The position numbers and the translations under genes are program-made. Positions 61,776-64,000 of a stretch of 64,000 nucleotides of DNA are shown here, piece by piece. Under the pieces are notes generated by a model, which ran no database searches, had not been told where the DNA came from, and was given only the letters and a program-made list of their open reading frames with translations. Each line of letters begins with the position of its first letter. Position 1 is the stretch's first letter. Source of the DNA: JBEKHT01 sp049516595 (GTDB lineage: Bacteria; Chloroflexota; Anaerolineae; Anaerolineales; RBG-16-64-43); NCBI GenBank assembly GCA_049516595.1, contig JBEKSY010000007.1, positions 65,878 through 129,877 of the forward strand. Direction: 5' to 3'.

Positions 61776-64000
61776 ATGCGAACTGCGACCCTTCGCCTGC
61801 TGAGGCCGAGAATCACGATTGTGCGGCTGCTCCTGGGCTGGAGTGCCTGGATCCTCCTCTATGGGATGGCGCTTCTATTCCTACCGCGCTTCAGCTTGGC
61901 CGGCGCCGTTCTCGGCGAAGTGCTTCTGTGGGTGCCCGCTGTCGTCGCCCTGATTCTTTGCGTGGTTCGCGCTTTCTTTTCCCGAGAGGGAATAGAGCCT
62001 GCCTGGGGATTCCTCTCTGGAGCGGTGGGCGCGCTGCTCCTGGGAGACCTTCTCCGCTGGTGGGCGGGAAACGTGGGAACCGGCCTAGAGGTTTCACTGC
62101 TGTTCGGGTCTCACGGATTCCACCTGCTTTTTTATCCTCTGGCCCTGCTGGCCATCCTCTATCTTCCGGGAATCCCGCGTGCCGGGTTTCAGCGCTTGCT
62201 GTTCGGGATCGACCTGCTGATCTACGCCGCCTCCTGGGGTCTCCTGCTTTGGGCCCTCTTGGTATTCCCCTTTCTGCAACAGGCGGTTGCCGGGCCCGGA
62301 AGCCTATTTTGGGCCGCTCTCTTCCCCACGCTTTACCTGGTGCTGCTGATGCTCGTGGTCTGGTGGCAGGGACAGGCCGAGCGCGCGCTGCGCGAGCTTT
62401 GGCTCATGGCGCCTGCGATCCTGCTCTTTGCCGTATACAGTCTGGTGAGCGGCTGGCTTCTGGCCCAGGGATACAACTCAATCGGCTCTTGGGTGGACTT
62501 CTTCTGGCTGGGCGGATACGGGCTGATCGCGGCCAGCACGGTCACGGCGACGGCAGCCCCCCAGCCTGCCGCTTCCACGCCCGAGGGCCCCGGCCGGGCG
62601 CGCCCGGGGCGGTTCAAGCGCCGCTGGCAACGGGCGGAGAACCGTTGGTTACCTCTGGCTTCGGGGTTGGCGCTCCTGGTCTATGTGCTGGCCAGCTGGC
62701 GGCAGTCCCGGCAGATTCAACCCCTCGCCCTGTGGGGGGCGGTGACGATCTTCATGTTGCTGATCCTGCGGGAAGGGGTCCTGGCTGGCCAGGCAGAGCT
62801 CGCCGGCTATGCCACCCTGGTTCACAATCTTGGCGATCCCTCGTTTATCTGCAATCCGGACGGGAAGCTGTTACTCCGCAACCCCACCCTCGAGCAGGCC
62901 TTGGGGTCTGCGGGCGCCGAGCGGCTACAAGAATTCATCTCGCTCCCGGATGGGGCACCGGGAGGCGCCGCGAGGGTGCAGGAGATTCTGCGGCAGGCGC
63001 GCGAGGGTGGCTGGCAAGGGGAGGTGACCGTAGGCAGGGATCCAGCGCACGATCGGCATGGGGCTCGCAAGCTGTGGCCCGCCTTTCCGCCGTCCGCAGC
63101 GATCTCCTCCTCCCCGTCATGGTTTCCGGCCTGGCTGATTCTCCGACCGCTCAGCGAGGACGCGGGGGGCAGGGCGCGTCTGGCAGGCCTGCTGCACGAC
63201 CTGAGCCCCCAGCGACAGCAGGAAAAGGTTCTGCAGACGGCCTACCGTGAAGCCGAAGAGGCTCGGCAACAGCTGCTCCGGCTGAAGGACGAGCTGGAGA
63301 AACGGGTCCTGGAGCAGACCAGCGACCTCTCCCGCGCGCTCACCCAGCTCGAGGATCAGAACCAGGAACTGCGCTCGCTCGACCAACTCAAGTCGGAATT
63401 CGTCGCCCTGACCTCGCATGAGCTGCGCAGTCCCCTGGCCACGATCCAGGCGGGTCTGGAGCTGAGCCTGGCCGACTCGCGGCGCATCCCCACCCGCGTG
63501 CGGACCACCCTGGATCTGGTGCGCAAGGAAAGCCAGCGTCTCTCGCGCTTCGTGGAGAGCATTCTCAATCTCTCGGCCTTGGAGGCGGGGCGCCTGCCAG
63601 TGCAGGCCGCCCCGCTGGATGTCGCCGAATTCCTGCGATCCCTGGTTTCATCCCTGGTGCCGGCCGGTCCGCGCGGCTCCCAGGAAAACCGCTTGCAGCT
63701 TCGGGTTGAATCCGGCCTTCCCGAGGTCGTGGCGGACGAGCAGATGCTGAAGAGCGCCTTGTTCCACCTGATCGACAACGCCTTCAAATACGCCCCCACG
63801 GGCTCGATTGGCCTGGGGGCGGCCCTCCAGGGCGAGCGGGTCGAGATCTCGGTATCCGACCAGGGGCCCGGCCTCTCCCCGGAGGAGATCAAGCTCTTGT
63901 TCCAGATGTTCTCCCGGTTGGAAAGCCCGGACGCTCCCCGCGTCCGTGGCTACGGACTGGGCCTATACATGTCCAAGAGGTTTGTGGAAGCCATGGGCGG
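61776..64000 (+). CDS. Membrane sensor histidine kinase, cut by the window end
   Basis: At least 741 residues, open at the window edge. About eight to nine membrane helices occupy residues 15-335 in place of a periplasmic sensor. A PAS-like segment follows (LVHNLGDPSFICNPDGKLLLRNPTLEQALG, from about 348), then a coiled coil (about 485-535), an H-box with phosphorylatable His548 in LTSHELRSPLATIQAG, an N-box DEQMLKSALFHLIDNAFKYAP, a G1 box VSDQGPGLSPEE, an F-box LLFQMFSRLE and a G2 box GYGLGLYMSKRF. The class is a HisKA/HATPase hybrid-type sensor. ATG 61776 has no clear ribosome site. The cognate response regulator, if linked, is beyond the edge. No close link to the pilus-like genes is proven. 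Confidence 0.9.
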   Translation, partial: MRTATLRLLRPRITIVRLLLGWSAWILLYGMALLFLPRFSLAGAVLGEVLLWVPAVVALILCVVRAFFSREGIEPAWGFLSGAVGALLLGDLLRWWAGNVGTGLEVSLLFGSHGFHLLFYPLALLAILYLPGIPRAGFQRLLFGIDLLIYAASWGLLLWALLVFPFLQQAVAGPGSLFWAALFPTLYLVLLMLVVWWQGQAERALRELWLMAPAILLFAVYSLVSGWLLAQGYNSIGSWVDFFWLGGYGLIAASTVTATAAPQPAASTPEGPGRARPGRFKRRWQRAENRWLPLASGLALLVYVLASWRQSRQIQPLALWGAVTIFMLLILREGVLAGQAELAGYATLVHNLGDPSFICNPDGKLLLRNPTLEQALGSAGAERLQEFISLPDGAPGGAARVQEILRQAREGGWQGEVTVGRDPAHDRHGARKLWPAFPPSAAISSSPSWFPAWLILRPLSEDAGGRARLAGLLHDLSPQRQQEKVLQTAYREAEEARQQLLRLKDELEKRVLEQTSDLSRALTQLEDQNQELRSLDQLKSEFVALTSHELRSPLATIQAGLELSLADSRRIPTRVRTTLDLVRKESQRLSRFVESILNLSALEAGRLPVQAAPLDVAEFLRSLVSSLVPAGPRGSQENRLQLRVESGLPEVVADEQMLKSALFHLIDNAFKYAPTGSIGLGAALQGERVEISVSDQGPGLSPEEIKLLFQMFSRLESPDAPRVRGYGLGLYMSKRFVEAMG

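Noticed and set aside
61928..63250. 440-codon open frame within the histidine kinase gene
   Set aside because: Shadow in another frame. The kinase frame from 61776 has all H, N, G and F boxes and runs to the window edge.

Overview
The window reads as GC-rich chromosomal DNA from an uncultured Chloroflexota-like bacterium, probably Anaerolineae-related. This assignment is inference: there is no rRNA to test it. It rests on secreted proteins carrying a YLPLVL- or LPLIM-type terminal motif (near 6610 and 15193), NBR1-type Ig-like lipoproteins, TadE/TadG-like proteins with long Pro/Thr stalks, many GT-C membrane glycosyltransferases, and no sign of outer-membrane export parts in the polysaccharide cluster.

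Layout. (1) 1-9721 (+): exopolysaccharide cluster, with the end of an O-antigen-ligase/polymerase-like protein, a Wzc-like tyrosine autokinase, a sugar epimerase, a GT2 fused to a phosphoglycosyl transferase, a DUF2142-like membrane protein, a secreted glycoside-hydrolase-like protein, a small membrane protein, a low-molecular-weight tyrosine phosphatase (apparently starting at CTG) and a second, free-standing phosphoglycosyl transferase. Kinase and phosphatase would form the phosphorylation cycle controlling chain length. A geranylgeranyl-reductase-like flavoprotein follows. (2) 11040-21650: accessory, partly decayed region, with a consensus promoter driving a structured RNA that ends in an intrinsic terminator, a tyrosine recombinase, an unknown protein, a truncated copy of the aconitase 5' end with its promoter, a papain-like protease, and two AAA/DUF4143 ATPase genes (one intact, one broken), each with a palindrome touching its start region. 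(3) 21.6-38.7 kb: aconitase, PQQ-type sugar dehydrogenase lipoprotein, four GT-C membrane proteins (two are a 1335-bp tandem duplication), a broken FkbM methyltransferase, rplS, a C26 peptidase, murI and an AlbA_2-type regulator. (4) 38.8-55.1 kb: housekeeping block with gyrA, penicillin acylase, two NBR1-domain lipoproteins, a coiled-coil protein, selB, an amidohydrolase, a pfkB-parA-parB operon and fpg. (5) 55.2-61.2 kb: four TadE/TadG-like surface proteins, two with Pro/Thr stalks ending in the same residues, TYCFDC. (6) 61.8 kb to the edge: a membrane sensor histidine kinase cut by the window end.

A recurrent regulatory feature is a TATAAT -10 box only about 7-9 bases before the start codon (murI, gyrA, pfkB), which predicts leaderless or nearly leaderless mRNAs. 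Other genes have clear AGGAGG-type ribosome sites and longer leaders.

Best candidates for something new: the palindrome-tagged DUF4143 ATPases, the orphan structured RNA beside the recombinase, and the shared TYCFDC terminus on TadE-like Pro/Thr-stalk proteins. No tRNA, rRNA, CRISPR array, complete insertion sequence or parS site was recognised by eye.
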